A stretch of 64,000 bases of DNA from Candidatus Binatus sp. (GTDB taxonomy: Bacteria; Desulfobacterota; Binatia; Binatales; Binataceae): assembly GCF_036567905.1 (NCBI RefSeq), contig NZ_DATCTO010000035.1:1-64000 (forward strand). The letters are read 5' to 3'. The position numbers and the translations under genes are program-made. Each line of letters opens with the position of its first letter. The stretch's first letter is position 1. Under the pieces are notes generated by a model. That model was not told the DNA's origin and did not search any database. It was given only the letters and a program-made list of their open reading frames with translations. This document shows, piece after piece, positions 16,135 to 26,398 of this stretch.

Positions 16135-16569
16135 ATGAAGCGACTTGCGCTCAACCTGATTGCGTTCGCGTGCGCGATTGCGGCGCCGCATCTCGCGTGC
16201 GCGCAGGCGACTTGCCCTCCGACCCTCGCCGTCGAACAGAAAACCTCGGCGCCGGCTCCGGACTGGACCGTTACTTACTCCGGGTACGATACCGCGATTG
16301 CGGGCGTCACTATCTTCGAGGGTCCACCCGCCGAGCAAGCATCGCTGGTGCCCGACCGCGAGCAAACGACCAGCGACACCGTCATCCAAACCTGGAAATT
16401 GGCGAAAAGCGATCGCGGTTACTGGCTGCAGTGCGAGTATGCGAATACCACGGCGCAGGTCTTCCGGCGCTTGCCGGTGAATGTCTCGCGCTGCGAGGTA
16501 ACCTACGAGCGCAACGTTCGCTTCGGCGGCGAGGGCCGCCGTGTAGTCAAGCGCGTGAACTGCGAATAG
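16135..16569 (+). CDS. Secreted STY0301-like protein
   Basis: 144 aa. A Sec signal peptide (MKRLALNLIAFACAIAAPHL, cleavage after ACA) precedes a small domain with CPPTLAVEQK, a GVTIFEGPPAEQASLVPD segment, YWLQCEYANT and a C-terminal RCEVTYE. From memory this pattern matches the STY0301 family of short exported proteins of unknown function; four cysteines suggest two disulfides in the periplasm. GAGGTG precedes the ATG. It stands alone between terminators. Confidence 0.7.
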   Translation: MKRLALNLIAFACAIAAPHLACAQATCPPTLAVEQKTSAPAPDWTVTYSGYDTAIAGVTIFEGPPAEQASLVPDREQTTSDTVIQTWKLAKSDRGYWLQCEYANTTAQVFRRLPVNVSRCEVTYERNVRFGGEGRRVVKRVNCE

Positions 16570-16687
16570 CCAATCGCCAATCGATCGGCGATCCTATTAC
16601 TCTCTCGATAGTATATCGCGGTAGATGCGATAACGCCGCGCATACTCCACTGAGTAGTCCTTGCTACAGGTTCCCGCCGGCTACTGC

Positions 16688-17425
16688 CTAATCCTTACTT
16701 CTCGCGAGCGGTCTTTCCCGCGGATTTTTTTCATCCGCCGAATTTGCGCGAGCGGTGACCAGCGCCGCCATCGCGGCGAAGCGCTCCTGGCCGACTGCGA
16801 TGAACAGTCCCTCGGCTTCCGCCGTCAGCAGACCGTTCGCTGACAGCGTTCCGTGGGTGAATATCTTGCGCCCCTCGACGCGATCGACGTACGCCTCGAA
16901 GGTAAGCTCGGTCAGCAACGGCGTCGGCCGCCGGTAACGAATCGTAAGCGTCCCCGTCATGCCGGGATTACCCGTCAGCGACTGCGCCATTCCAAGCACT
17001 TCGTCAAACGCGGCGGCGAGAAATCCTCCGTGCACGTGCCCCGGCGGACCTTCATATGCGACGCCGAAGGTCCCGCGCCCCTCGACCCTGTCGCCGAGCA
17101 CGGCCAGCCGAATCGGCGGCGCAAGCGGATTTGCGATTCCGATCAGCGGGCTGTGATCGAAGAACGCACGCGGGTCGCCGGCGTTGGCGCTCTCGGCAAA
17201 CCCCTCGTAGCTGCGCGAGATCGGATATTTCGACAACCGCCGGGCGTAGCGCTCCAACGCGTCGGCGGCGGCTGACAAGTCTTCCTCAGGCGCGGCGACC
17301 TGCACCAAATGGTCGATCACGCGGCGCATCGCGTTGGCCAATCGATGCGCCTGGGCGCGGCGTCCGGTCGCTGGCGCCTGGCTGATCGCCCACGCGGCTT
17401 CGAAATTCACATTTTGATCGCTCAT
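16688..17425 (-). CDS. Hotdog-fold thioesterase
   Basis: 245 aa. An N-terminal helical extension of about 80 residues leads into a single hotdog domain of the PaaI/THEM4 type with GPPGHVHGGFLAAAFDEVLG; the His-Gly-Gly and Asp/Glu pair form the acyl-CoA thioesterase active site. The strand TGTLTIRYRRPTPLLTEL is typical of the fold. The substrate, probably an acyl-CoA, is unknown. The gene is divergent from the secreted protein at 17558 and isolated from other acyl-CoA genes. Confidence 0.82.
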   Translation of the reverse strand: MSDQNVNFEAAWAISQAPATGRRAQAHRLANAMRRVIDHLVQVAAPEEDLSAAADALERYARRLSKYPISRSYEGFAESANAGDPRAFFDHSPLIGIANPLAPPIRLAVLGDRVEGRGTFGVAYEGPPGHVHGGFLAAAFDEVLGMAQSLTGNPGMTGTLTIRYRRPTPLLTELTFEAYVDRVEGRKIFTHGTLSANGLLTAEAEGLFIAVGQERFAAMAALVTARANSADEKNPRERPLARSKD

Positions 17426-17557
17426 CTTCCTCAGCCGACATCGATCGGAAACTGCTGCGAACTTTTCCCGATGGTAGCTGTCGCTTCGCGGTCAATCTAC
17501 GGCGCAGTCGCTGAAACGCAACAGCACGTCTTCGAGTATAATATATGGGAACCAGCG

Positions 17558-18319
17558 ATGCGGACCCGTACCCTTATATTATTTGCGCTCGCCTGCGGAC
17601 TGGCTTCGATTGGGATTCGATCCGCGCGCGCGCAAACAATCCTCGAGGTTCCCGGACCCGCGCAGCAGAATCAGCCGTACGTTCCACCGCGTCCGGCGCC
17701 GCCGCCGACCACGTGGGCGCCCTCCGGGGCCGATAACGGTGACACGATTCAACTGCTGCCGCAGGAATTGTGGAGGCCTGCGCCCGCGCCGCCCCAAGCC
17801 GTCCCACCTCCCCCGCCTGCTCCCGTGAACGCCGCGCCGATGACGGCGCAAGCGCTTCCTGCTCTGCCTGCGGTGTTCCGCGGATGCTGGGAGGGACAGG
17901 TGAATCAACTCGATTGGATCAGGCGCGAACCGGGCGCACACAAAATCGGTTTCTGGACCCCGAAGATCTACCGGCTATGCTACAAACGCGTCGGCGATCA
18001 GCCGTTCACGCTCACGTTTACCGAGACCGGCGTCGCGCCGAGCGAGAAGATTATAAATCCGCATGGCAGCGTGGCGCCGATCGCGACCGACGGCCGCGCC
18101 TACGCGTCGATGCGCGCGCGCTTGCATTTCGACGAATACAGAGCTCGCGCCGACGCCTGGTCACCGACGGCAACGTTCGCGGTTGACGAAACCACCAACC
18201 TCGACTGCCGCATCGGCGGCGACGACATGATGGTCAACGCCGACGTGTACGGCACGCGCGACGGCGAGCCCTGGTTCCGCGCGCACTGGCGCGCGGACTT
18301 TCACCGCTTCGGGAATTAG
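17558..18319 (+). CDS. Exported Pro-rich protein of unknown function
   Basis: 253 aa. A signal peptide (MRTRTLILFALACGLASIGI, cleaved near ARA-QT) is followed by a Pro-rich linker of about 80 residues (PPRPAPPPTT, PPPPPAPVNAAP) and a C-terminal domain of about 150 residues with FRGCWEGQVNQLDW, KIYRLCYKRVG and NLDCRIGGDDMMVNADVYGT. Three cysteines in the domain may form a disulfide. The layout suits a periplasmic or envelope protein with a flexible tether. Start 17558 gives a clean signal peptide. Confidence 0.65.
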   Translation: MRTRTLILFALACGLASIGIRSARAQTILEVPGPAQQNQPYVPPRPAPPPTTWAPSGADNGDTIQLLPQELWRPAPAPPQAVPPPPPAPVNAAPMTAQALPALPAVFRGCWEGQVNQLDWIRREPGAHKIGFWTPKIYRLCYKRVGDQPFTLTFTETGVAPSEKIINPHGSVAPIATDGRAYASMRARLHFDEYRARADAWSPTATFAVDETTNLDCRIGGDDMMVNADVYGTRDGEPWFRAHWRADFHRFGN

Positions 18320-18360
18320 CCCCGCGCGCATTGGCGCGACCTTGCCACAGCACTCAAGCG

Positions 18361-18545
18361 TCGAGCCGACCCCCCGTTAGCAGATTGGCGCTTGGAGCAC
18401 CTGCCTGGATTTCCTGGACCGGATTCCATCGGTCATCCAGAAATTGGCTCGAAGCGCCATTGACCGTCTTCTGCGCGCGCCTTCCGAACGCATCGTACAC
18501 AAAGCCGGACGTGCTCGACCCGGTCATCCCCTCCAGATGGTTCTG
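18361..18545 (-). pseudogene. Relic of an Rhs core (third copy)
   Basis: Over about 180 bases the minus strand nearly repeats the Rhs core sequence found at 19690-19870 (FVYDAFGRRAQKTVNGASTQ region and the Leu-Thr-Gly segment). It has no start and breaks off on both sides, so it is a displaced or partly deleted core copy at the trailing end of the Rhs array. Confidence 0.7.
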
Positions 18546-18645
18546 ATTGCAGCCCGCTTCATTTCATCGCATCAATTCGACAGCAATTCTCGCAGCCGCT
18601 CCAATTCTGCTCCAGATGGAGCTTTCGGGAGGGAAAAGCCTGCGC

Positions 18646-19020
18646 CTAGCCCTGGCATTGCCCGCTGGCCACCATTACGAACAACCAATGGCCCAAGATA
18701 ACATAATAGCCAAACTCTATTGCAAAAATGCTATAAAATGCCAATTGCAAGGTAAGTGCAATTCTTCGGTATTTCCGGATCGCTTCGATGTGTCCCGGAG
18801 CGACCTCATCCTGCCAGCCCTTGGTCAAAGGGAGCAAGATGAAGAACCTCGTCCGGATCGGAAGCCGCCTGAACGACTCCCTCGGAAACGGAGGCGCTGC
18901 TCGGTACAACAAAAAGCCCAGAAGCATGTAAGAAGCGATACTGAGGAGCCCGAGAGCTATGCCGGCACGTAGAAAAGGTCTCATGCCGTTCGAGCAAAGG
19001 ATGAGGAAAAGCGGCTTCAT
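18646..19020 (-). CDS. Membrane protein, immunity candidate for Rhs tip 2
   Basis: 124 aa starting MKPLFLILCSNGMRPFLRAG. Two to three hydrophobic segments (AGIALGLLSIASYMLLGFLLY and LTLQLAFYSIFAIEFGYYVIL) flank a basic loop. The ATG overlaps the stop of the Rhs tip by four bases (ATGA), the arrangement seen for toxin-immunity pairs. Local base composition is clearly more AT-rich than the host genes. A membrane-embedded immunity protein would suit a tip that itself has membrane segments. No family recognised; the role is inferred from position. Confidence 0.55.
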   Translation of the reverse strand: MKPLFLILCSNGMRPFLRAGIALGLLSIASYMLLGFLLYRAAPPFPRESFRRLPIRTRFFILLPLTKGWQDEVAPGHIEAIRKYRRIALTLQLAFYSIFAIEFGYYVILGHWLFVMVASGQCQG

Positions 19021-20624
19021 AATGGAGAAAGAACCCCCACAGCATATCCCCCAGCGCCACATACTACGGCCCCAATGCCTCCTGTAATAGCCATGTCCTC
19101 TCTAAGAGATACCTCCTGCTTTATGTCGTTCAGTCTTTGCGCCTCTTTCTTATCGATCTTGCACTTCAGGTCTACGATCTGATCGGGGTCATCAGTGTTA
19201 TTGACTTGGTCCCACAGATTGCCAATGTCCCGATTAAGGCTGTTAACGTTCACGGCTAGTTGATCTATTTCGAGAGAAATCTGTAGATAGTCGATAATGC
19301 CCGCAATTAAACAACCGCCAAAAACAATTCCATAGCCTATCGGGCCTCTTCCGTACCCATCGCGAAGGCTAACCGGATCGTTGCGTACATACCCATAGAG
19401 ATTCGGGTCGCCGCCAGCGAAACCGATCGGGTCCTGCGCGATGAAACGTTGCAACGTCGGGCTGTAGTAACGGGACCGATAGTAGTCCAGGCCCGTCCCG
19501 TCGTTTTCTCGGCCGGTGAACTGATAAGAATTGCCGTTCGACGCGCCGCTAGTAGTCGTGCTACCGAAAGGCTCGTAGCCGTATTCGGTCTGGATAGCGC
19601 CGGTCGTATCGGTCAGGGCGAGTGTGCTGCCGAGGATGTCGGTCAGATAGTCGCGCGCGCCGGCGGGGTCTGTGCGCTGGAAGCGCTCGTCGATCCTGAG
19701 CCCGGTCAGCAGATTCGCGCTCGGCGTGCCTCCCTGGACTTCCTGGACCGGATTCCACCGGTCATACAGAAATTGGGTCGAAGCGCCATTGACCGTCTTC
19801 TGCGCGCGCCTTCCGAACGCATCGTACACAAAGCCGGCCGTGCTCGACCCGGTCATCCCCGCCAGATGGTTGCGCGCATCCCACGCATACGTATTCGTAC
19901 CATCGTTCCCCAGGTTGCCGTTGGCATCGTAGCTCAGCGGTGTTCCGTTGAAAGCGGTCATCTCGTTGTCCGCGTTGAACGTGTTGCCCGTCACAGGCTG
20001 CGGCAGCACGACCTGCGCGAAACTCCCGGTCTTCCCGATCACGCGCCCGTCGGCGTCGTAGTTGTATTCGAGGTCTCCCACCGCATTCCCCGCCAGCGTC
20101 CAGGTCATTCCCTTCACGTGCGAGTCGCTGTCGTAAGTGTACGCCACCACGATGCCGTTGGGCAGCGTCAGCGATGTGCGCCGGTTCGCGTTGTCATAGT
20201 TCAGTGAAACCGACGTGCTTCCCTGGGTAATTCCAGTCAGCCGGTTCGCATTATCCCAGGCGTAGGATACCTGCGGTTGTCCTGCGACCGTCATTGTCTG
20301 CCGTCGGTGGGCTGCGTCGAATGTATAGCTGACCTCGCCTTGCTGGGTCTGCTCGTCGGTGAGGTTATCCAGCAGATCGTACGTCCGTGCGATCGTTCCC
20401 GCAATCGAGTCGGTCGCCCCGGTCAGGCGATCGCCGCCATCCCAACTGTAGGAAACCGTGCTCTCGTAGCTGCTGCCGCTCTTGCCGAAGCCCGCGAAGA
20501 TGCGGCGGTTGAGTCCGTCGTACTGGTAGGCCGTAACCTTGCCGCGGCGATCGGTATGCTGAGTCAGGTTACCCTTGCCTCGGAAGAGGAGACAGAGGAA
20601 GTACCCTGAGTGATCCCGTAGGGG
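19017..20624 (-). pseudogene. Rhs core fragment with variable C-terminal tip 2
   Basis: YD-repeat/Rhs core (YDANGNLGNDGTNTYAWDAR, TDILGSTLALTDTTGAIQTE, YYSPTLQRFIAQDPIGFAGG, the conserved RHS boundary) followed by a 113-residue tip. The tip has hydrophobic segments at each end (IGYGIVFGGCLIAGII, ITGGIGAVVCGAGGYAVGVL) and a charged, probably coiled-coil middle. The first ATG in frame is at 20294, but YD repeats continue upstream in the same frame to about 20580 without a start codon, closing at a TAG near 20624. The full N-terminal Rhs body is missing, so this is a displaced tip module rather than a complete polymorphic toxin. Confidence 0.8.
19440..20294 (-). repeat. Rhs core direct repeat, copy 2
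   Basis: About 0.85 kb repeated at roughly 90% identity with 21670-22534 in the same orientation. Recombination between the two would exchange tips or delete the intervening toxin-immunity pair. Confidence 0.8.
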
Positions 20625-20645
20625 CTAGTCGCCACCGGGCGTCCA

Positions 20646-21140
20646 TCAGCGCAAGCAGCTTCCGAAATTGTCTTTGAGCCAATTAAAAAGCGAATTTGAC
20701 CAAATCCCGTCGAAATTCATCGGCTCATCATTGACTGCCCCGTGGCGACCGCTCCTGTCGAAATAAATTGACCCGGCTCTTGTTCCATCTTCGTTGTAAA
20801 ATATAAGGCCCCACCGTAGGTCCACGGGCGTTTCCCGACTTTCAGTGGTCAAAGATTTCAGTGCCGCCACGAGATCCGTTCGATAGGGATTTCCTCTGAT
20901 ATCACCTATTGTGACCTTATAGACGAAGTGATCTTCTAATCGCTTAGAGTCGATTCGTATTGGCGACTCCACATATCCGGGCACCTGCACGATTTCGACC
21001 TTGAAAACTTGATAGTTTTCCAAGGCCTTCTCTATCGCATTAACTACCGATTGAGCTTGATCGCCCCCTGCCTTAGCTTCCACACAGACTAGCAAAAGCA
21101 TGCAGACCACCGTAAACCAAACTAACGCTCGTGATTTCAT
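20646..21140 (-). CDS. Exported protein, immunity candidate for the metallopeptidase tip
   Basis: 164 aa with a clear signal peptide (MKSRALVWFTVVCMLLLVCV, cleavage after EAKA). The mature domain has an alpha/beta look (VVNAIEKALENYQVFKVEIV, RWGLIFYNEDGTRAGSIYFD, FNWLKDNFGSC). It starts two bases after the stop of the Rhs metallopeptidase tip and is AT-rich like the tip. Position and export make it a candidate periplasmic immunity protein; the sequence itself matches no family I know. Confidence 0.55.
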   Translation of the reverse strand: MKSRALVWFTVVCMLLLVCVEAKAGGDQAQSVVNAIEKALENYQVFKVEIVQVPGYVESPIRIDSKRLEDHFVYKVTIGDIRGNPYRTDLVAALKSLTTESRETPVDLRWGLIFYNEDGTRAGSIYFDRSGRHGAVNDEPMNFDGIWSNSLFNWLKDNFGSCLR

Positions 21141-21142
21141 GC

Positions 21143-22550
21143 CTACCTGGAGGTCGGACCAGGGACCCAGTAAGGGCTACCACCATGATCAGTGCGCGTG
21201 TCTTCGCCCAACGTATCGGCCGCGCTACTCTCGGGACCGGTGATGACGCGCTCCTCTTCCCAATTGTCGTATTGGTCGGAGGGAATCCAACCCGTCAACT
21301 GGTCCAAGAGGCTATTGTCAGCGTGAGCCATTTCGTGGCCGAGCATCAAGGCCGGGCTCTGCCTACCTTTATTCGTACAACGATTTCCGGAGTGAGGATC
21401 CCACTGGATTATATGGTTCCACGAGTCATAGGAATCGACACTATTGTTGTTAAACATGATATTGTAAATAATCGAGGAGGTATTGAGATCTTGAATGATT
21501 TGGTTCATCCCGGGATCTTGACTGAGATATGATGTCGCTTGATTGTACTCGCCTTGTTCGACAGGACCTCCGATCACATTGATTATCAGTCCCGACGGAT
21601 CTATCCAGTTAAGGGGGCTGTTGGAGACATACGCATATAAATTCAAGTCGCCGCTGCGAATTCCGATCGGATCCTGCGCGATGAATCTCTGGAACGTCGG
21701 GCTGTAGTAGCGGGCCCGGTAGTAATCCAGGCCGGTGCCGTCGTTTTCGCGGCCGGTATATTGATAGGAATTTGTACTTGCCGCACCGATCGAGGTCCCG
21801 TTGCCGAAAGGCTCGTAGGCGTACTGGGTCTGGATCGCGCCGGTCGAATCCGTCAGCGCCAGTGTGCTGCCGAGGATGTCGGTCAGGAGGTTCGCCGTGC
21901 CGGCGGGGTCTGTGCGCTGGAAGCGCTCGTCGATTCTGAGCCCGGTCAGCAGATTCGCGGTGGGCGTGCCTCCTTGGATTTCCTGCACCGGATTCAGCCG
22001 GTCGTAGAGAAACTGGGCGGTGTTTCCCGCCACATTTTTGCTCATCCGGCGTCCGAACCCGTCGTAGATAAAGCTTGCATTCGCTCCGCCGCTCATTGCA
22101 GTCAACTGATTGCGCGCGTCCCAAGTGTAGGTGTTGGTCCCGTCATCGGTTAGATTACCGTTCGCGTCGTAGTTCAGTGGCGTTCCGTTGAAAGCGGTCA
22201 TCTCGTTGTCCGCGTTGAACGTGTTGCCTGTCACAGGCTGCGGCAGGTTGGTCTGCGCGAAACTCCCGGTCTTCCCGATCACCCGCCCGTCGGCGTCGTA
22301 GTTGTATTCGAGATCTCCCACCGGATTCCCCGCCAGCGTCCAAGCCATTCCTTTCACGTGCGAGTCGCTGTCGTAAGTGTACGCCACCACGATGCCGTTG
22401 GGCAGCGTCAGGCTCGTTCTGCGATTCGCGTTGTCATAATTGAGCGACACCGAGGTGCTCCCCTGGGTGAGCCCAGTCAGCCGGTTCGCGTTGTCCCACG
22501 CGTAGGAGACCTGCGGCTGCCCCGCGACCGTCATCGTCTGTCGGCGGCGG
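21143..22550 (-). pseudogene. Rhs core fragment with M91-like metallopeptidase tip
   Basis: Begins within the YD core (RRRQTMTVAGQPQVSYAWDN) with ATG 22534 but no ribosome-binding site; the DNA upstream is fused out of frame to an unrelated Rhs tail. The core ends at RFIAQDPIGIRSGDLNLYAY, followed by a tip of about 150 residues. The tip has the zinc motif LMLGHEMAHADN (HExxH) and downstream acidic residues in WEEERVITG and LGEDTRTDHGG. This pattern resembles NleD-type M91 effector peptidases. A toxin-immunity order is kept, but without the Rhs N-terminus it could not be delivered in the usual way unless it recombines into an intact rhs gene. Confidence 0.75.
21670..22534 (-). repeat. Rhs core direct repeat, copy 1
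   Basis: Same orientation and about 90% identical to 19440-20294. Identity stops at the tip boundary on one side and close to ATG 22534 on the other. Confidence 0.8.
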
Positions 22551-23043
22551 GCATCCGCAGGCCATGCCAGGCAGACAGTCGGGATTGGGCGCGGGGTCGG
22601 GTTTGCCTTCCTCGCACATTCCGCCTCCAGATCCTCCTCCAGAGTTATTATTCTGATCGAACTGTTCCAAACCTGTGCTTGCGAAATCTATCGCTGAACC
22701 CGTAAACGGAATGAGATCACCCGCTCACGGGCCCAGCGCCGCTGATGCCGGTGGCGCCGGTCTCCGACAGGCTGCGCTGAATCTGCGGATTGTAGAACTG
22801 CCCTCCGCCGCCGTAGTAAAGCCGGCCTGGGTCGATGAATTCGTGCTCCATGCCCTGGTACTGAAACGGCCAGTTGTTCGCCGCGCCGCTCACCGTCGGC
22901 GTCCCTGACGGATCGTAAGTGTATGTCGTCGCCGGTCCCGCGTCCACATTTGCTGCATTCACCAGCCCGAGTGTTGAGCCCGACGCATCGAGCAGCGGCA
23001 CCCAGGCGGTGGTGCTCCCGCCCGAGGTGAACGATCCCGCCAC
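22551..23043 (-). pseudogene. Truncated, frameshifted Rhs fragment
   Basis: The minus strand from 23043 encodes an Rhs core end (STTAWVPLLDASGSTLGLVN, YQGMEHEFIDPGRLYYGGGG). The frame stops at GPVSG, but a shift of one base at the CCC run 22720-22722 lets it continue as GDLIPFTGSAIDFASTGLEQ and a Gly-rich, Cys/Pro-rich tail (CEEGKPDPAPNPDCLPGMAC). The start is missing; the Rhs sequence simply ends about 45 bases before the esterase gene. It is the leading remnant of the array. Confidence 0.7.
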
Positions 23044-23089
23044 GGCGACGGCGCTTGCCTATCAGCCCCGCGTAACTTAATGATCTCGC

Positions 23090-24034
<945 letters not shown>

Positions 24035-24228
24035 CCCCTGCCCTCCCCGCTTACCGCGCGCCTTGCGGTCCCGATACGCTCTCCCTTTGCAAGGTGTTTG
24101 TGCGCGGGACATGGGGCGCGCTCGACTTTTGCGACACGTCAGAGTAGGCACAGGTCAGGTCGCCGAAGATCGGTACGATTAATGCGCACCTGATCTCGCC
24201 CCGCTCGCATCAACAGGAGGTATGACCT

Positions 24229-24498
24229 ATGGATACCTTGGTCACTCTCGGCGCTATCGCTGCAATCGGTATCAGCTACGTCCTTTTACCCGTCGGGTTG
24301 AGCGTCTTCGCGGACTTCAGAAAACCCAAGGAGGTGACCTGCCCTGATAATGGCGAGCCCGCCCAGGTCACGGTCGACGCCGCGTACGCTGCGATGACGT
24401 CGGCGGTCGGGATGAACAGACTCCGCATGGACGGATGCTCCCGGTGGCCTGAACGCGCTGCCTGTAACCGAAGCTGCCTGAGTCAATTGGCGCACTAG
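24229..24498 (+). CDS. Small Cys-rich membrane protein
   Basis: 89 aa with a strong ribosome-binding site (aggaggtatgacct before the ATG). One N-terminal membrane helix (LVTLGAIAAIGISYVLLPVG) is followed by a domain with VTCPDNGEPAQVTVDA and a C-terminal DGCSRWPERAACNRSCLSQL. Five cysteines in a CP...C-SRWPE-x-C-x-C pattern could bind a metal or form disulfides. From memory similar short proteins occur in other soil bacteria, often near redox genes; function unknown. Confidence 0.65.
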   Translation: MDTLVTLGAIAAIGISYVLLPVGLSVFADFRKPKEVTCPDNGEPAQVTVDAAYAAMTSAVGMNRLRMDGCSRWPERAACNRSCLSQLAH

Positions 24499-24622
24499 CG
24501 TCTGCCGCCCGCTCGCATCTCCAGAGCCGAGAGCAGGGTCACGCGATGTTCCCGATGGCATCAGATGTAGCGGACTGCTCCGGAGATGAGCCCCGAGAGC
24601 ATCAGGAGAGAAGGCAATCGTC

Positions 24623-25429
24623 ATGATTGATTATGCAAAGTATCGATGCATCAAGGTCGAGAGGGAGAACAAGCTCGCCACCGTGACCCTGAACCGGCCT
24701 GAAGCACTTAACGCGGTCAATTCCGAACTACACGACGAACTTGAAACCATCTGGATCGACCTTGCCAACGACGAGGAAGTGAACGCGATTTTGCTGACCG
24801 GCGCGGGCAAGGCCTTTTCGGCGGGCGGCGACGTGAAGGCGATGGCGGCGCGCTGGGGCACTGAGGAAGGCAGAAAGTGGACGCTCAAGATCGCCGCGGC
24901 GGGCCGCAGGATCATCCAGAACCTGCTCGACGTTGAGCAGCCGATCATAGCCGCGGTCAATGGCGACGCGATGGGCCTCGGCGCGAATATCGCGCTGCTG
25001 TCGGACGTTATCGTCGCCTCTGAAACCGCGCGGATCGCCGATACCCACGTCAAGGTTGGAATCGTTGCCGGCGACAGCGGCGCGGTGATCTGGCCGCTGC
25101 TGGTCGGGCCGGCGCGGGCCAAGGAATTCCTGATGCGAGGGACGTTCATCAGCGGTTCCGACGCAGCCAAAATGGGGCTGGTCAACTACGCCGTGCCGGC
25201 AGACCAGGTGCTATCCAAGGCCGGGGAAATCGCCCGCGAATTGGCCGACGGCCCGACTTGGGCGATCCGATGGACCAAGCTCGCGGTGAACAAGTGGCTC
25301 AAGCAGCAGGTCAATTTAATTCTGGACGCGTCGATCGCGTATGAGATGATGAGCTTTAACACCGAAGACCATCGCGAGGCGGCGACTGCCTTCGCAGAAA
25401 AGCGCAAGCCCAAATTTCAGGGAAAATAA
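24623..25429 (+). CDS. Enoyl-CoA hydratase/isomerase family protein
   Basis: 268 aa crotonase-fold enzyme starting MIDYAKYRCIKVER. The oxyanion-hole segment AFSAGGDVKAMAAR is present. The usual first catalytic Glu position reads GLGANIALLSD and the second region reads DTHVKVGIVAGDSG, the variant seen in a subgroup of crotonases with HV...AGD(G/S)G rather than PE...PGxGG. The reaction may therefore be hydration or another acyl-CoA conversion. It is the first of three acyl-CoA genes (hydratase, BadI-like hydrolase, dehydrogenase) spaced by 72-123 bases. Confidence 0.88.
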   Translation: MIDYAKYRCIKVERENKLATVTLNRPEALNAVNSELHDELETIWIDLANDEEVNAILLTGAGKAFSAGGDVKAMAARWGTEEGRKWTLKIAAAGRRIIQNLLDVEQPIIAAVNGDAMGLGANIALLSDVIVASETARIADTHVKVGIVAGDSGAVIWPLLVGPARAKEFLMRGTFISGSDAAKMGLVNYAVPADQVLSKAGEIARELADGPTWAIRWTKLAVNKWLKQQVNLILDASIAYEMMSFNTEDHREAATAFAEKRKPKFQGK

Positions 25430-25501
25430 ATCTCTGGATGAGTCGTAAACGCCGTGGCGCAAAGCTCGCGGTCGCGCGTGCCACGGCCGAAGGAGACGCA
25501 G

Positions 25502-26275
25502 ATGGCATTTGAGGACATCATCTACGAGAAGCAAGACGGGATCGCCACCGTCACAATGAATCGTCCGGAGGTCCGCAACGCGTTTCGCGGTCAGACCGTG
25601 GACGAGATGGTGGAGGCCTTCAGGGACGCCTGGCGAGACCATTCGATCGGGGTGGTGATTCTGACCGGCGCCGGCGACCGCGCCTTCAGCTCGGGCGGTG
25701 ACCAAGCCGCGCGCAGCGGCGGAGGCTATCGCGGCGGGATGAACGTCGAAGCGCTGCACGAAGTCATCCGCGACATTCCAAAGGTGGTTATCGCCGCGGT
25801 CAACGGCTACGCAATCGGCGGCGGACACGTCCTCCATATAATCTGCGACCTTTCTATCGCGGCCGATACCGCCCGCTTCGGCCAGGTCGGTCCGCGGGTT
25901 GGCAGCGTCGATCCCGGGTTCGGCACCGCCTACCTGACGCGCCTGGTCGGCGAGAAAAAGGCGCGTGAGATTTGGTTCCTGTGCCGCCAGTATTCGGCGC
26001 AGGAAGCTCTGGAGATGGGCCTGGTAAACAAGGTGGTGCCCGCCGCGCAGTTGATGGACGAGGCGCGCGCCTGGGGGCGCGAGATCCTGGCCTTGAGCCC
26101 GACCGCGATCAGGATCGCCAAGGCCTCCTTCAACGCCGAAACCGACCACATCAAAGGCATCGGAGCGATGGGCGGAATCTCGCTGGGACTCTACTACCGC
26201 ACCGAAGAATCCATGGAAGGACGCAACGCATTCATGGAGCGGCGCGCGCCGGACTTCCGCAAGTTCCAAAAGTAG
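25502..26275 (+). CDS. badI: BadI-like 2-ketocyclohexanecarboxyl-CoA hydrolase
   Basis: 257 aa crotonase of the MenB/BadI group. Diagnostic segments are [47 protein letters not shown] and [20 protein letters not shown], which follow BadI of Rhodopseudomonas closely. BadI opens the alicyclic ring of 2-ketocyclohexane-1-carboxyl-CoA to pimeloyl-CoA in anaerobic benzoate and cyclohexanecarboxylate degradation. I chose ATG 25502, which has AAGGAG in front; the upstream ATG at 25454 adds 16 residues outside the family. MenB is the main alternative, but no menaquinone genes are nearby. Confidence 0.8.
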   Translation: MAFEDIIYEKQDGIATVTMNRPEVRNAFRGQTVDEMVEAFRDAWRDHSIGVVILTGAGDRAFSSGGDQAARSGGGYRGGMNVEALHEVIRDIPKVVIAAVNGYAIGGGHVLHIICDLSIAADTARFGQVGPRVGSVDPGFGTAYLTRLVGEKKAREIWFLCRQYSAQEALEMGLVNKVVPAAQLMDEARAWGREILALSPTAIRIAKASFNAETDHIKGIGAMGGISLGLYYRTEESMEGRNAFMERRAPDFRKFQK

Positions 26276-26398
26276 CCGCGCGCGGAGAATCCGGCGCTTT
26301 GATGGACAGCTTTGACGCGCGCGAGTAGCTTTTGAATCGAGCGCGGCGCCGCCATGCTTCGAATTTCGGGCGCCTTGCCGCAGTGGGAGACCCCGGCC

